A DNA stretch of 52,558 bases from Armatimonadota bacterium. GTDB lineage: Bacteria; Armatimonadota; Armatimonadia; Armatimonadales; Capsulimonadaceae. Below, in pieces: positions 33,230-43,282 of the stretch. Each line of letters starts with the position of its first letter. The first letter of the stretch is position 1. The notes below the pieces were generated by a model. That model saw nothing but the letters and a program-made list of their open reading frames with translations. It was not told the origin of the DNA and ran no database searches. Where the stretch lies: positions 1 through 52,558 of the forward strand of contig JANXNV010000233.1 of NCBI GenBank assembly GCA_025353925.1, written 5' to 3'. Position numbers and translations under genes: made by a program.

Positions 33230-35677
33230 ATGAAGAAACGCCTCACACGATTAAAGAAAACCGTTTTTGTGCTGCTTGCTCTTTTTTCCCTCCCCGGTAT
33301 GACCTCCGCCGCCTCGCCGCCGCGTGTCGCCGTCTTTTCACAAGAGGGATTTCCCTTTTACGGCCCGCTGGTGCAGACTTCGCCGCGTGCGATTGCCGCC
33401 GATTTGGAAGCGGCAGGGATGCCGACCGACCTGCTGGATGTGGAGGCACTGGCCGATCCGGCCAAGTTTAACAGCAAGATTTACGCGGCGGTGGTCCTGC
33501 CCTACGGCAATACCTATCCGCAGGCGGCGTTTGCGAACCTGAGGGCGTTTCATCGGGTTGGCGGGTGCTTCGCGCTGTCCGGGGTGCCGTTCACCCACGG
33601 CGTGGAAGTCGACATCAAGGGGATCTGGAACGACCGGGGGCATAAGACGGAGACGGCACTGTTTGGGCCGGAGGGGATCGGGGTCGGCGGGTTTGTCGCG
33701 GCCCCAAGCGGCGAAGTTCGGATTGCCGCCGGGGATCCGCTGGGGCTGAGTACACTTGAGCTGGACTGGGGGCGCAGCGACACGCTCCAAATTCTAGACA
33801 CGGCTAGCCTGCGTCCGGTAGATCGTGTTGAGCCGGTCCTGTCGGCAGGGGGCAAGTCGATCGCCGCGCTGGTGACGCACCCAAATGGGGCGTTCCCGGA
33901 CTCGGTGGATGTCTGGACCATCACCAAAGCCGGGATGGATGGCGACGACCTGACACGGGCTTACGGCGCGGAGCAGCTCCTGGCCCGGGGGGTCGTGGCC
34001 GCTCTCGCCCAGAAGGGTTTGCTTACCCCGGCACAGAAAATGGCGGCATTCCAGCGCATGAACAAGCAGCCCCGGCCTGCCGTTTATGCCAACCTGATAC
34101 TGCCGACTCCGCCGCGCCCGTATCCGACGCTGCAGCCGAAGCGGCCGCTGCCGGCCCGGCACCTGTTTGTCGCCGATGTTCGGAAGCTGGACAAAGACAC
34201 CCAGCGTCTTTTATTCTGCCTTCAGGGCCTGGTCAACCGGAAGCAGCCGCGCATTTTTCTCATCTCCGATGAGAATGATCCGTTCTGGCTGGACACGATG
34301 CAGAAGCAGGGGCACCTCGATGCACCGAGTGTCGTCGCTGACCCGCTGACACTTTTGCAGACATTCCGCGATTCCTACCATGGGGTCGTGGTGCCGGATC
34401 CGAATATCTATGTCAGCCCGGTCGTGGCGGTCAATATCGCCGCCGCTGATGATCTGCTTCTGGCGACGCCGGAGCTTGCGGCTAAACTCAATCTGCCGAT
34501 CAAGACCGATTTGCGCGGACGGTTCTGTGACGATGTCGACGCGATGCGCTTTGTCCGTACGGACCTGCTGCCTCGCATGAATCCCTATCTCGGGGCGATT
34601 CTAGCACCCCAGGTTCTGGGGTCGCAGCTCGACGATATCATCGCTGCAAAGGGCCTCTGCTTCTGGGTCACCGGGCCGATGGAGAGCAAAAAGCCGGGGG
34701 CAAATATGCTGGCGGAGACCGCCGAATTAGAGGCCCTGCTGGCGCAGATGCCCCTCGGGGCGGTGGTGCGCGGCTACCCCTGGGCAGGCGACGGCAGCGG
34801 GCTGGGAGAGCGGCCCGGCGTGGCCCTGCTGTCCCGTTTCGGCAAGATGCTGACCGCCAGCGACTATGTCTCCAACTACTCCGTGATGAGCGGTTTTCCG
34901 CTGACGCATTTGGCCCAAAAGCCGCAGCCGCCCGCGCCGAAGCTTGACCCCTCTAAAACCTACATCGCCCTGGTGCTGTCCGACGGCGACAATCTCTCCC
35001 TCTGGCGCGGGGCGGCTCGGCCTCTCTTCACGGACCCGCTGCATGGGACGTTCCCAGTCGCCTATGGCCTGGGGCCGACGCTTTTGGATGTTGCACCGCC
35101 GCTGCTGGAATGGTACTACGCGCATATGGCACCGACGGACGAATTCATTTGCGATGTTTCCGGGGCGGGCTATGTCTATCCTTCAGCGTGGGGCAAGGCT
35201 CTCAAAGATCTGCCGGGAGTCCGCCGCCGCTTTTACCGGGACTGGACACAGGACTACATGGCCCGGACCGGCATGACGGGGCTGCGCGTAATGGAGGCGA
35301 CGGATGACGACCTCGCCTGGGTGGGGGCGGAGACGCCGCAGGTGGCGTTCCAAATGCCGGACTACGGGTATCTGGGCGGAGAGTATGCGCATTTGACATA
35401 CACTCTGCCGAGCGGTCAGCCGGTCTTTCGCGCCGCGTCGTTCGGCCCAGAAGCTCAGGACCTTGCGGACCAGATTCGGTCGCATGTGGGAAAATCGCGT
35501 CCGGCGTTCCTCAGCGTTTTTGTCTCATTCTGGGGCGCGGATATGACTAAGCTGAAGAAAACACTGGATCTGCTCGGCCCGGGCTGTGTGGCGGTGACCC
35601 CAAGCCAACTCAGTGCTCTTTACCGCAAGTATATTGCGGAAAATAGTGCTAAAAAACTGGTAAATAAATCATACTAA
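33230..35677 (+). CDS. Secreted GxGYxYP-family putative glycoside hydrolase
   Basis: Literal motif CDVSGAGYVYPSAWGKAL; signal peptide MKKRLTRLKKTVFVLLALFSLPGMTSAAS; track start 33071 reads through repeat F. Confidence 0.85.
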   Translation: MKKRLTRLKKTVFVLLALFSLPGMTSAASPPRVAVFSQEGFPFYGPLVQTSPRAIAADLEAAGMPTDLLDVEALADPAKFNSKIYAAVVLPYGNTYPQAAFANLRAFHRVGGCFALSGVPFTHGVEVDIKGIWNDRGHKTETALFGPEGIGVGGFVAAPSGEVRIAAGDPLGLSTLELDWGRSDTLQILDTASLRPVDRVEPVLSAGGKSIAALVTHPNGAFPDSVDVWTITKAGMDGDDLTRAYGAEQLLARGVVAALAQKGLLTPAQKMAAFQRMNKQPRPAVYANLILPTPPRPYPTLQPKRPLPARHLFVADVRKLDKDTQRLLFCLQGLVNRKQPRIFLISDENDPFWLDTMQKQGHLDAPSVVADPLTLLQTFRDSYHGVVVPDPNIYVSPVVAVNIAAADDLLLATPELAAKLNLPIKTDLRGRFCDDVDAMRFVRTDLLPRMNPYLGAILAPQVLGSQLDDIIAAKGLCFWVTGPMESKKPGANMLAETAELEALLAQMPLGAVVRGYPWAGDGSGLGERPGVALLSRFGKMLTASDYVSNYSVMSGFPLTHLAQKPQPPAPKLDPSKTYIALVLSDGDNLSLWRGAARPLFTDPLHGTFPVAYGLGPTLLDVAPPLLEWYYAHMAPTDEFICDVSGAGYVYPSAWGKALKDLPGVRRRFYRDWTQDYMARTGMTGLRVMEATDDDLAWVGAETPQVAFQMPDYGYLGGEYAHLTYTLPSGQPVFRAASFGPEAQDLADQIRSHVGKSRPAFLSVFVSFWGADMTKLKKTLDLLGPGCVAVTPSQLSALYRKYIAENSAKKLVNKSY

Positions 35678-35724
35678 AACGATTGTATCAGGTACAATAG
35701 AGCAACAAGCGCAAAGGTGTACTT

Positions 35725-35916
35725 ATGGATCGCCGCGTATTCGAACCGAGACCCAGTGGAAATGATGTCCGTCGCCGCAATGCGCTGAATATGGCAGTCA
35801 TCGTTTTCACTGCGATGCTGCTCTGGTTTCTTGCCTTGAAGTCAAATACGCATTCTCTTCCGCCAGGCACTTCTCCACCGGCAGGCTCGTCGGTGCCAGC
35901 ACACGCACGCAATTAG
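35725..35916 (+). CDS. Small single-TM protein
   Basis: 63 aa with NALNMAVIVFTAMLLWFLAL TM; tacaat hexamer upstream; intergenic position. Confidence 0.5.
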   Translation: MDRRVFEPRPSGNDVRRRNALNMAVIVFTAMLLWFLALKSNTHSLPPGTSPPAGSSVPAHARN

Positions 35917-35933
35917 GATATCGAGGAAAACTC

Positions 35934-38900
35934 ATGAATCACCAGCATCGCAGCTTCGCTGCCTCACGCTTTTTTGCAGTCGTCGCACTCTTCCTGATCT
36001 TTGTCGGGGGCACCGCCCAAGCAGCTTCGGTGTTCACGCCGATCCGGCCGCCCTCCGTGCCGCTGATCACGCGCAGCCCTTATGTCAGCACCTGGCTGAA
36101 CGCGGATAATGCTGTCGGCTCCTGGCCGACGTTCTGGAATGGAAACACCAAGTCTATCACAGGCATGGTGTCGATTGACGGCAGTGCCTACGTGTTTCTC
36201 GGGGCACCCGCAGGCGTGCCGCGCACGATGACGCAAGCCTCGCTGCAGGTGACCCCCACGCAGTCGATTTACACGTTTGACGGCGGCGGAGTTAGAGTGA
36301 CACTCGACTTTCTGTCACCGGTCGATGCGGCTGATATGAAACGGCTTTCCATACCCCTTTCATACATGACGGCCTCAGCAAAAAGCAGTGACGGCAAGAC
36401 CCATACGGTCAAGCTGTATTTCGATGTTAGCGGCGAGTGGGCGCACGGCGATTCAAGTGCGCAGATCATTTGGGCAAAGGAGACGATTAGTCTTGGGGCG
36501 GACGGCAGTGGGACACCAGGGTCCCTTTCGGCGTGGGAAGTGGCTCCGGCGTCTCCCTCCGTGCTGAAAGAGACCAACGAGTATCCGGATTGGGGCACGG
36601 CTCTTCTGGCAACTGTTCAGCAGCCTGGTCTGACGTCGCAGTCCGGCAGCGCAACCACCGTTCGGAACCAGTTTATCACCAAGGGAGTGCTGACTACGGC
36701 GAACGATACTAACTACCGGGCGATCAACGACAACTACCCGGTCTTCGCGTACAGCCTGAACCTGGGCACGGTCGGCAGCACCGCGCCAGCCCCCTGGACA
36801 CTGGCACTCGGACATGTCCGTGACCCGGCAGTTAGCTATCAGGGCCAGCCGGTTCCACCGCTGTGGAAATCCTACTTCGGCACGTACCAAAACATGCTGG
36901 CTTTCTCGCTCAACGACTACGGCAGTGCTCTGGGCCGGGCTGGCACACTGGACAATCAGGTGACTGCGGCGGCTACTCAGGTGGGCGGGATGCATTACGC
37001 CGCGATCTGCACTCTGGCGCTGCGCCAGGCGTTTGCCGGCACGGAGCTGGTGGACCCGACCAAGATGATGCCGACCCTCAACCCCGCACTCCCCGATGGC
37101 GACCCGTGGCTGTTCGTGAAAGAGATCAGCAGCTCCGGCAATGTTTCCACCGTGGATATCGCTTACCCGGCCTTTCCGGCCTTCCTATACACGAACCCGG
37201 AGCTGGTTCGGCTGATGATCGACCCGCTGATTTACTATCCTGAGTCGGGGAGATGGCCGCAGCCCTTTGCCGAGCACGACATCGGGGCCTCCTACCCGAA
37301 CGCCGACGGCCACAACGACGGCGGTGGGGAAAACATGCCGGTCGAAGAGACCGCCAATATGCTGATCATGGCCGACGCCTATATGCGCTACACGCCAGTG
37401 CCGGGCCGTGCTTCGGCGTATGCCCAGACTCACTACGCGATCTTTAAGCAGTGGGCGGACTACCTGCTTTCCACGCCGAACGGTGTGAATATGCCGAATG
37501 CCCTGGACCCGCAGTTCCAGAACCAGACCGATGACTTTACCGGGTCGATCTCGCACAGTGTCAACCTGTCGCTCAAGGGCATCATTGCCGTAGGAGCGAT
37601 GGGGCAGATCGCCGCGTACGATGGCAACATGGCCGATGCCTCCTATTACACGGCGCAGGCGCGGGCACTGATTGCTCAATGGGTGAAGCTGTCCCAGAAC
37701 TCGGACTCGACCCACCTGCTTCTGCAGTATCAAGAGGCGGCGAACCCGTACAGCCCGGATACGACCGGCGAGCCTAACTCGGCCTGGAGTCTCAAATATA
37801 ATGCGTTTCCTGACCGGCTGCTGGGCACAAACCTGATTCCCGCGAGTATTCATCAGGAAGAGGCGGCGTTCGACACAACGCGTGAGCAGCAGTACGGCAT
37901 CCCGCTGGATTACCGGAACAGCTATACGAAGACCGACTGGGAACTCTGGGCCGTCGCTTCGACCGATGATACACAGCTGCGCCAGGACGTTTTCGACGGC
38001 ATATATAATGCCTTCAATACGACCCCGGACCGAGTGCCGTTCACAGACTGGTACGAGCCTTCGAGTGGGCGGCGCACAGGGTTCCTGGCACGCCCAGTAA
38101 TCGGTGGTGTTTTTGCAGCCCTGTTCAGTTTTACGGCTGCTCCGATACTCAGCCCGGCGGGGGGGACTTTTACTTCGCCGCAGACAGTGACGATCACGGC
38201 GGCGACCCCCGGCTCCGTAATCTACTATACGACGGATGGGAGTATGCCCAATGCGAACAGCCCGGTTTACTCCGGGCCGCTTCTCGTGTCGAACACGCAG
38301 ACTGTCCAAGCGGTGGCGGTCGTCGGTGGTTCCCAGGTGTCGCCGACTGCTGGTGCAACGTACACTCTCCTGACGCCGCCACTGATGCAAAACGGCAGCT
38401 TCGAGACTCCGAGTGTGGCCGCCGCTTTCACGCTTAACAGCTATCAGTACAACCCGAGCGGCGGGGGGTGGACTTTCAATGGGTACAGTGGTATCCAGGC
38501 AAACGGAAGTGCATGGAACGGGGCGTCTGCCCCGGATGGCGTTCAGACAGCGTTCCTGCAAGGCTATCCCAGTCAAGGAGGGACGGCCGATCTGGGCAGC
38601 ATCGCGCAGAGCGTTAACTTCACTTCTACGGGAAGCTATGTGCTGTCCTTCCAGGCGGCGCGGCGCGAGGGAAGCTTACAGCCCTTAAGTTTCAGTGTGG
38701 ACGGGGTGCAGATCGGGGGCCTTCTCACCCCAGCCAGCAGCAGTTTCGGCCCGCTGACGACCCCTTCCTTCAGCATACGCACCGCGGGGCGGCACACGAT
38801 CACACTTTCTGCGACAGACAACTCCGGTGATAAGTCTACATTCATCGATAAGGTAAGCCTGTTTGTGACGACTCTTCCCACTGTCTCCAATGGCAGCTTC

Positions 38901-40085
38901 GAGACTCCGCGTGTGGGCAGTGGAGGTTACCTGTACAATCCAACGGGGGGCGGCTGGGCATTTGACGGCACCAGTGGCATACAGGCCAATGGCAGTGCCT
39001 GGGGTGCAGCCGATGCGACGGATGGCACGCAGACCGCGTTCCTTCAGGGCTACCCAGCGCAGCGCAACCCCACCGGATTTGGTGTGCTGGGGAGTATTTC
39101 TCAGGCTCTGAGCTTCAGCGGTGTCGGCACCTATGCACTGACGTTCCAGGCGGCCCAGCGTCAGGGGCAGATTCAGCCCTTGAAGTTCAGCGTGGACGGG
39201 GTACAGGTTGGTGACCTTCTCACCCCAGTCAGCAGCAGCTTCGGTCTGCTGAGGACCGCTCCGTTCAGTATCGGCAGTGCAGGAACCCATACGATCACAC
39301 TTTCTGCGACGGATAACTCCGGCGACAAGTCAACCCTGGTAGATCAGGCAAAGCTGACCGTAGACGGACAGAGTGTGGCTCCGACAATCACCGCGGCGAC
39401 GGGCGGATCCGGTCAGGTCAAAATCACCTGGACAGCCGGCCCACTTACCGGAACCTATAATGTCTACCGTGGCACGACTGCACGGGGTGAGGCGGCGGCA
39501 CCGATCGCGATGGGTATCAAAGGAACGACCTATTTCGACTCCGGCTTGACCAATGGAACGACCTACTTCTATCAGGTCGCCGCCGTCACCAATCTTGGCG
39601 TCTCTGACCTCTCAAACGAGGCGAGTGCGATGCCGCGGCTCCTGCTGCCGACTTCGGAAGCGAACGGCTCTTCCTGGAATTACGTTTTCGCGACACCTCC
39701 TTCCACCTGGTTCGCGTCTGCCTTCGATGACTCCGCCTGGGCTTCGGGTCTGGCCGGGTTCGGCTCGATCAACTTCGGCGGCTCGGTCAGCCGGACGCCG
39801 TGGACGGACACCCCCGGCGATATTTGGATCCGCCGCCATTTCCCGGTGACGGGGACGGTCCCGGCAAATCAGCAGTTCCGCATCTTTTACGACGAAGACT
39901 GCGAAATCTACATCAACGGCACGCTGGCAGGCTCGGCGACCGGCTACGTGACTTCCTATGTGTCCCTGCCAATGACTGCCGCCGGTCAGGCAGCACTCAA
40001 AGTCGGTGACAATGTGATTGCCGTTCACTGTCATCAAACCATGGGTGGTCAGTACATCGATGTCGGGATCCAAACGGCACTCTAG
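35934..40085 (+). CDS. Large secreted DUF4965-like (glutaminase A-like) protein with chitobiase C-terminal-like, duplicated NGSFETP and Fn3-like modules
   Basis: PIRPPSVPLITRSPYVSTWLNADNAVGSWPTFWNGNTKSITGMVSIDG...; GSVIYYTTDGSMPNANSPVYSGPLLVSNTQTVQAVAV; two NGSFETP modules; AGPLTGTYNVYRGTT Fn3-like. Confidence 0.85.
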   Translation: MNHQHRSFAASRFFAVVALFLIFVGGTAQAASVFTPIRPPSVPLITRSPYVSTWLNADNAVGSWPTFWNGNTKSITGMVSIDGSAYVFLGAPAGVPRTMTQASLQVTPTQSIYTFDGGGVRVTLDFLSPVDAADMKRLSIPLSYMTASAKSSDGKTHTVKLYFDVSGEWAHGDSSAQIIWAKETISLGADGSGTPGSLSAWEVAPASPSVLKETNEYPDWGTALLATVQQPGLTSQSGSATTVRNQFITKGVLTTANDTNYRAINDNYPVFAYSLNLGTVGSTAPAPWTLALGHVRDPAVSYQGQPVPPLWKSYFGTYQNMLAFSLNDYGSALGRAGTLDNQVTAAATQVGGMHYAAICTLALRQAFAGTELVDPTKMMPTLNPALPDGDPWLFVKEISSSGNVSTVDIAYPAFPAFLYTNPELVRLMIDPLIYYPESGRWPQPFAEHDIGASYPNADGHNDGGGENMPVEETANMLIMADAYMRYTPVPGRASAYAQTHYAIFKQWADYLLSTPNGVNMPNALDPQFQNQTDDFTGSISHSVNLSLKGIIAVGAMGQIAAYDGNMADASYYTAQARALIAQWVKLSQNSDSTHLLLQYQEAANPYSPDTTGEPNSAWSLKYNAFPDRLLGTNLIPASIHQEEAAFDTTREQQYGIPLDYRNSYTKTDWELWAVASTDDTQLRQDVFDGIYNAFNTTPDRVPFTDWYEPSSGRRTGFLARPVIGGVFAALFSFTAAPILSPAGGTFTSPQTVTITAATPGSVIYYTTDGSMPNANSPVYSGPLLVSNTQTVQAVAVVGGSQVSPTAGATYTLLTPPLMQNGSFETPSVAAAFTLNSYQYNPSGGGWTFNGYSGIQANGSAWNGASAPDGVQTAFLQGYPSQGGTADLGSIAQSVNFTSTGSYVLSFQAARREGSLQPLSFSVDGVQIGGLLTPASSSFGPLTTPSFSIRTAGRHTITLSATDNSGDKSTFIDKVSLFVTTLPTVSNGSFETPRVGSGGYLYNPTGGGWAFDGTSGIQANGSAWGAADATDGTQTAFLQGYPAQRNPTGFGVLGSISQALSFSGVGTYALTFQAAQRQGQIQPLKFSVDGVQVGDLLTPVSSSFGLLRTAPFSIGSAGTHTITLSATDNSGDKSTLVDQAKLTVDGQSVAPTITAATGGSGQVKITWTAGPLTGTYNVYRGTTARGEAAAPIAMGIKGTTYFDSGLTNGTTYFYQVAAVTNLGVSDLSNEASAMPRLLLPTSEANGSSWNYVFATPPSTWFASAFDDSAWASGLAGFGSINFGGSVSRTPWTDTPGDIWIRRHFPVTGTVPANQQFRIFYDEDCEIYINGTLAGSATGYVTSYVSLPMTAAGQAALKVGDNVIAVHCHQTMGGQYIDVGIQTAL

Positions 40086-40093
40086 GGCAATTC

Positions 40094-41527
40094 ATGGATG
40101 TACTCGAGCCGCTTCGGCGGATCGTCGGCGCGGATGGCGTGCTGGCGGAAAAAGGCGAGCGGGCGGTGTATGAAAGCGACGCGTATCCGCTGGAAAAAGC
40201 CGCTCCGCTCGCGACTGTCCTGCCCCGGACGACCGAGCAGGTCTCCGAAGTGGTGCGGCTCTGCGCGGCGCATGGTCTGCCCTTCGCCCCGCGCGGGGCC
40301 GGGACGGGTCTGGCGGGCGGGACGCTCTGCCCCGGCGGAGTGCTGATCGGGGTTGCCCGCATGAACCGCATTCTCGACATCGATCTGCGCAACCGCCGCC
40401 TGACGGCCCAGGCCGGAGCGGTGAATATCGCACTGACCAAAGCCGTGTCAGCCGACGGCTATCTGTACGCTCCGGATCCTTCTTCCCAGGGAGCCAGCAC
40501 GCTCGGCGGCAATATCGCAAATAACGCGGGCGGGCCGCACACCCTGAAATACGGCGTGACGGTCAACCATGTGCTGGCTGTCCAAATGGTCCTGCCTGAT
40601 GGGGAGATTGTTACGCTCGGAGACAAAACCGAGGACGTGAACGGCTACGATCTGCTCGGGGTCGCACTTGGGTCGGAGGGGACATTCGGCATCATCACCG
40701 AGGCCACGGTGCGCTTGACTCGTCAGCCGCAGGCGGTCCGCACCCTGCTGGCCATCTTCGATACCGTGGATGATGCGACCCAAACGGTCTCGGAGATCAT
40801 GGCGGCGGGGATCGTCCCGGCCGCCCTCGAAATGATGGATGCCGTGATCCTGCAAACGGTCGAAGATGCCTTCCATTTCGGCTTCCCACGTGATGCCGAG
40901 GCCATTTTGATCATCGAGGTGGACGGCCTCGAAGCCGGTCTGGAGACCCAGGCGCAGTCGGTCCGTGCGATCTGCCAGCAGAACCACGCCCGCGAGGTCC
41001 GCACGGCGGCTACGGCACTGGAGCGGGCCAACCTCTGGGCCGCCCGCAAGAAAGCCGTCGGCACTTTGGGCCGCCTCGCCCCCTCGTGCGTCACCCAGGA
41101 CTGCGTCATCCCGCGCTCGAAGCTGCCGGAGACCCTCCGCGCCATCGCCGAGATTGGCCGCCGCTACGACCTGCGGATCGCCAATGTCTTCCACGCCGGA
41201 GACGGCAATCTGCACCCGGTCACCCTCTTCGACGAGCGCAATCCCGACGATGTCCGGCGCGTTACCGCCGCCTCGCACGAGACACTGGAACTCTGCCTCG
41301 GCCTCGGCGGCACCCTCACGGGGGAGCATGGAATCGGTGTCGAAAAGCGCGACTACATGCCCCAGCTCTTCCCCCCGGAAACGCTCCAAACCATGGCCGA
41401 CCTGCGCACCGTCTTCAACCCCACCGGCCTCTGCAACCCCGGCAAAGTCCTGCCGATCTCGCATGGGTGTGCGTGGGAGATGGGAGAGAGGGGCGGGGTG
41501 GGTTCCGAAGACTCCGCAGCACACTGA
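40094..41527 (+). CDS. glcD: FAD-binding oxidase, glycolate oxidase subunit GlcD-like
   Basis: LPFAPRGAGTGLAGGTLCPGGVLIGVARMNRI...SQGASTLGGNIANNAGGPHTLKYGVTVNHVL; NVFHAGDGNLHP; GEHGIGVEKRDYM. Confidence 0.92.
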   Translation: MDVLEPLRRIVGADGVLAEKGERAVYESDAYPLEKAAPLATVLPRTTEQVSEVVRLCAAHGLPFAPRGAGTGLAGGTLCPGGVLIGVARMNRILDIDLRNRRLTAQAGAVNIALTKAVSADGYLYAPDPSSQGASTLGGNIANNAGGPHTLKYGVTVNHVLAVQMVLPDGEIVTLGDKTEDVNGYDLLGVALGSEGTFGIITEATVRLTRQPQAVRTLLAIFDTVDDATQTVSEIMAAGIVPAALEMMDAVILQTVEDAFHFGFPRDAEAILIIEVDGLEAGLETQAQSVRAICQQNHAREVRTAATALERANLWAARKKAVGTLGRLAPSCVTQDCVIPRSKLPETLRAIAEIGRRYDLRIANVFHAGDGNLHPVTLFDERNPDDVRRVTAASHETLELCLGLGGTLTGEHGIGVEKRDYMPQLFPPETLQTMADLRTVFNPTGLCNPGKVLPISHGCAWEMGERGGVGSEDSAAH

Positions 41528-41556
41528 CCAAAAGTGCTGCCTTCTCGCTCAGCCCT

Positions 41557-42042
41557 TTACAGTTCCAGCCGCATCTGCTCTTCGTCCGAATAAATGTCGC
41601 CCATTTTCAGAGCACGCGGTTCGAGACTGAATGCAGTAAAGCCCTCGGACGCGTAGAGATGTCGGGCAGCGGCGTTAGAGGCGATAACCGTCAGAATAAT
41701 GGTTTCCAGTCCGGGTAATGTTCGGGCACGGGAAATAATTTCGCGAACTAGTCGGCGACCAATGCCTTGCCCCCCCGCTTCCCTGGCGACGTACATGCGA
41801 AACAGCAGGCCTTTGTGGCGCATTTTCTCTCGTGCGTCTCGCGCGAAACTTACGATACCCACAAGATGCCCCATATCTGAAAATGCGCCCAGAGTAAAAT
41901 GTTCCGTCGTTTCCCCCACCTGCGCCGGCTCCTGGGCATCGGAGGGACTGGACCGAAAACAGTCGCTGTGCTGGGTATGGGCCTGCGCCAGCAAAGCGGA
42001 ATACTCTGTTTGGTCGACTCCCGTCAAAATACGAATAGTCAT
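41557..42042 (-). CDS. GNAT family N-acetyltransferase
   Basis: LLFRMYVAREAGGQGIGRRLVREIISRARTLPGLETIILTVIASNAAARHLYASEGF; ATGA overlap with upstream gene. Confidence 0.9.
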   Translation of the reverse strand: MTIRILTGVDQTEYSALLAQAHTQHSDCFRSSPSDAQEPAQVGETTEHFTLGAFSDMGHLVGIVSFARDAREKMRHKGLLFRMYVAREAGGQGIGRRLVREIISRARTLPGLETIILTVIASNAAARHLYASEGFTAFSLEPRALKMGDIYSDEEQMRLEL

Positions 42043-42914
42043 AGTGACTCCGACTCCGCCCACGCTGCCTCCGCCAATTTCTTCATCACCAGGCTTTGTT
42101 CCCAGCGGTCGCTGAACTCCTTGCCGTCGGGCGTCGTGATGGCGTAGCGGGGCGGGCCTAGCTCCGTGGCGAAGGGGAAGAGGTCGCCGGGGCCGGCACC
42201 TTGGCGCCAGTGGGACATGGCGCGTGCCCAGAGGCGGACGAAGAACTGGGCGGTGTCACCGGTGCCGTCGCCGACATCCACCTGGACCTGTTCGCCGTTG
42301 GAGATGCGCCCGTGCAGGTGCGAAATCCGGGCCAGGACGGGGTCCATACGCTCGAGGGCGCCTTCCTCTTTCCAGCCGTAGAACTCGCCGATGACCACAA
42401 AATGCGACAGATCGCCGGTGAAAGCCACCTCGGGCATCTTTTCCAAAAGATGCAATGCCTGGTTGAGACTTTCAGGGAAATTGTTCCGGTGAGTCTCGAT
42501 AAACAGGGGCAACCCCGCGTCAGCGGCGAGGGCGGAAGCTTCGCGCAGGAATGCGACGGCTTCCTCGACTTGCACATAGGGGTGGAGGGGCTGGGCGAAG
42601 ATGAAGTCGGCGTTCAGGCGTTTGGCCTGGGCAATTGTTTTCCGTGTGTCTTCGAGCGTATACGGATGATGCCCCAGCACCAGGCGCAGACCGGCGTCGT
42701 CGAGGGCGGCTTTATGCGCCGCTTCTTCCTCTTCACTCAGCCAGCATTCAACAGCTTCGAAGCCTGCCTCTTTGACCCGCATCAGCTTTTCGGCCAGTGT
42801 CCACTCGGTCGGGGCATTCATCGGCAGGCCGATTAAGGACCACAGCGAGTGCTGGGTCCGCAGGCGCGGCGGGTTTTGGGTGCCGTCATTACAGCGCAGA
42901 AGAGGAACTGTCAT
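42039..42914 (-). CDS. Sugar phosphate isomerase/epimerase (TIM barrel)
   Basis: MRVKEAGFEAVECWLSEEEEAAHKAALDDAGLRLVLGHHPYTLED...DAGLPLFIETHRNNFPESLNQALHLLEKMPEVAFTGDLSHFVV. Confidence 0.8.
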   Translation of the reverse strand: MTVPLLRCNDGTQNPPRLRTQHSLWSLIGLPMNAPTEWTLAEKLMRVKEAGFEAVECWLSEEEEAAHKAALDDAGLRLVLGHHPYTLEDTRKTIAQAKRLNADFIFAQPLHPYVQVEEAVAFLREASALAADAGLPLFIETHRNNFPESLNQALHLLEKMPEVAFTGDLSHFVVIGEFYGWKEEGALERMDPVLARISHLHGRISNGEQVQVDVGDGTGDTAQFFVRLWARAMSHWRQGAGPGDLFPFATELGPPRYAITTPDGKEFSDRWEQSLVMKKLAEAAWAESESL

Positions 42915-43261
42915 GAGCCTTGGCCGTTTCGCAGGGTGGGGGGCGTGTCAGCCGCCTGCGCCGCACTCGCAGCGGCTTTGGTTTCGAGCCGATTGACCCG
43001 GCTTTCCATGCGGTTCAAGGTCTCATCGAATGAAATATCGAACTGGTGGCTTGTGCTCTGCATATCGGCCATCTGCTGTTTCAAAGCTTTCAGCTCGGCA
43101 AGTATCGCGTCATTTGGAAGTGCTGGAGCGATCGGATGCCGACCCATTATGTCCAGCTTGCGGTGCTCCAGCTTCGCTTTGGCGGAAGTCCAGACAAGCA
43201 ATGCAATCCCGCCGAAAACGGCGAATGGGGTCAACAAGTCCCCGATGATTTGCTCTTCCAT
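42911..43261 (-). CDS. Hypothetical TM/coiled-coil protein
   Basis: ATGA overlap with the next gene; IGDLLTPFAVFGGIALLVWTSAKAK TM then heptad-like segment. Confidence 0.65.
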   Translation of the reverse strand: MEEQIIGDLLTPFAVFGGIALLVWTSAKAKLEHRKLDIMGRHPIAPALPNDAILAELKALKQQMADMQSTSHQFDISFDETLNRMESRVNRLETKAAASAAQAADTPPTLRNGQGS

Positions 43262-43282
43262 AGTAACTCTCCTCTTGCCGAA

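Noticed and set aside
37185-38576. 463-aa minus-strand ORF
   Set aside because: Antisense to the strongly supported 1383-aa secreted protein; Arg/His/Val-rich shadow ORF typical of GC-rich DNA.
40448-41524. 358-aa minus-strand ORF
   Set aside because: Antisense shadow of glcD, which has clear family motifs on the + strand.
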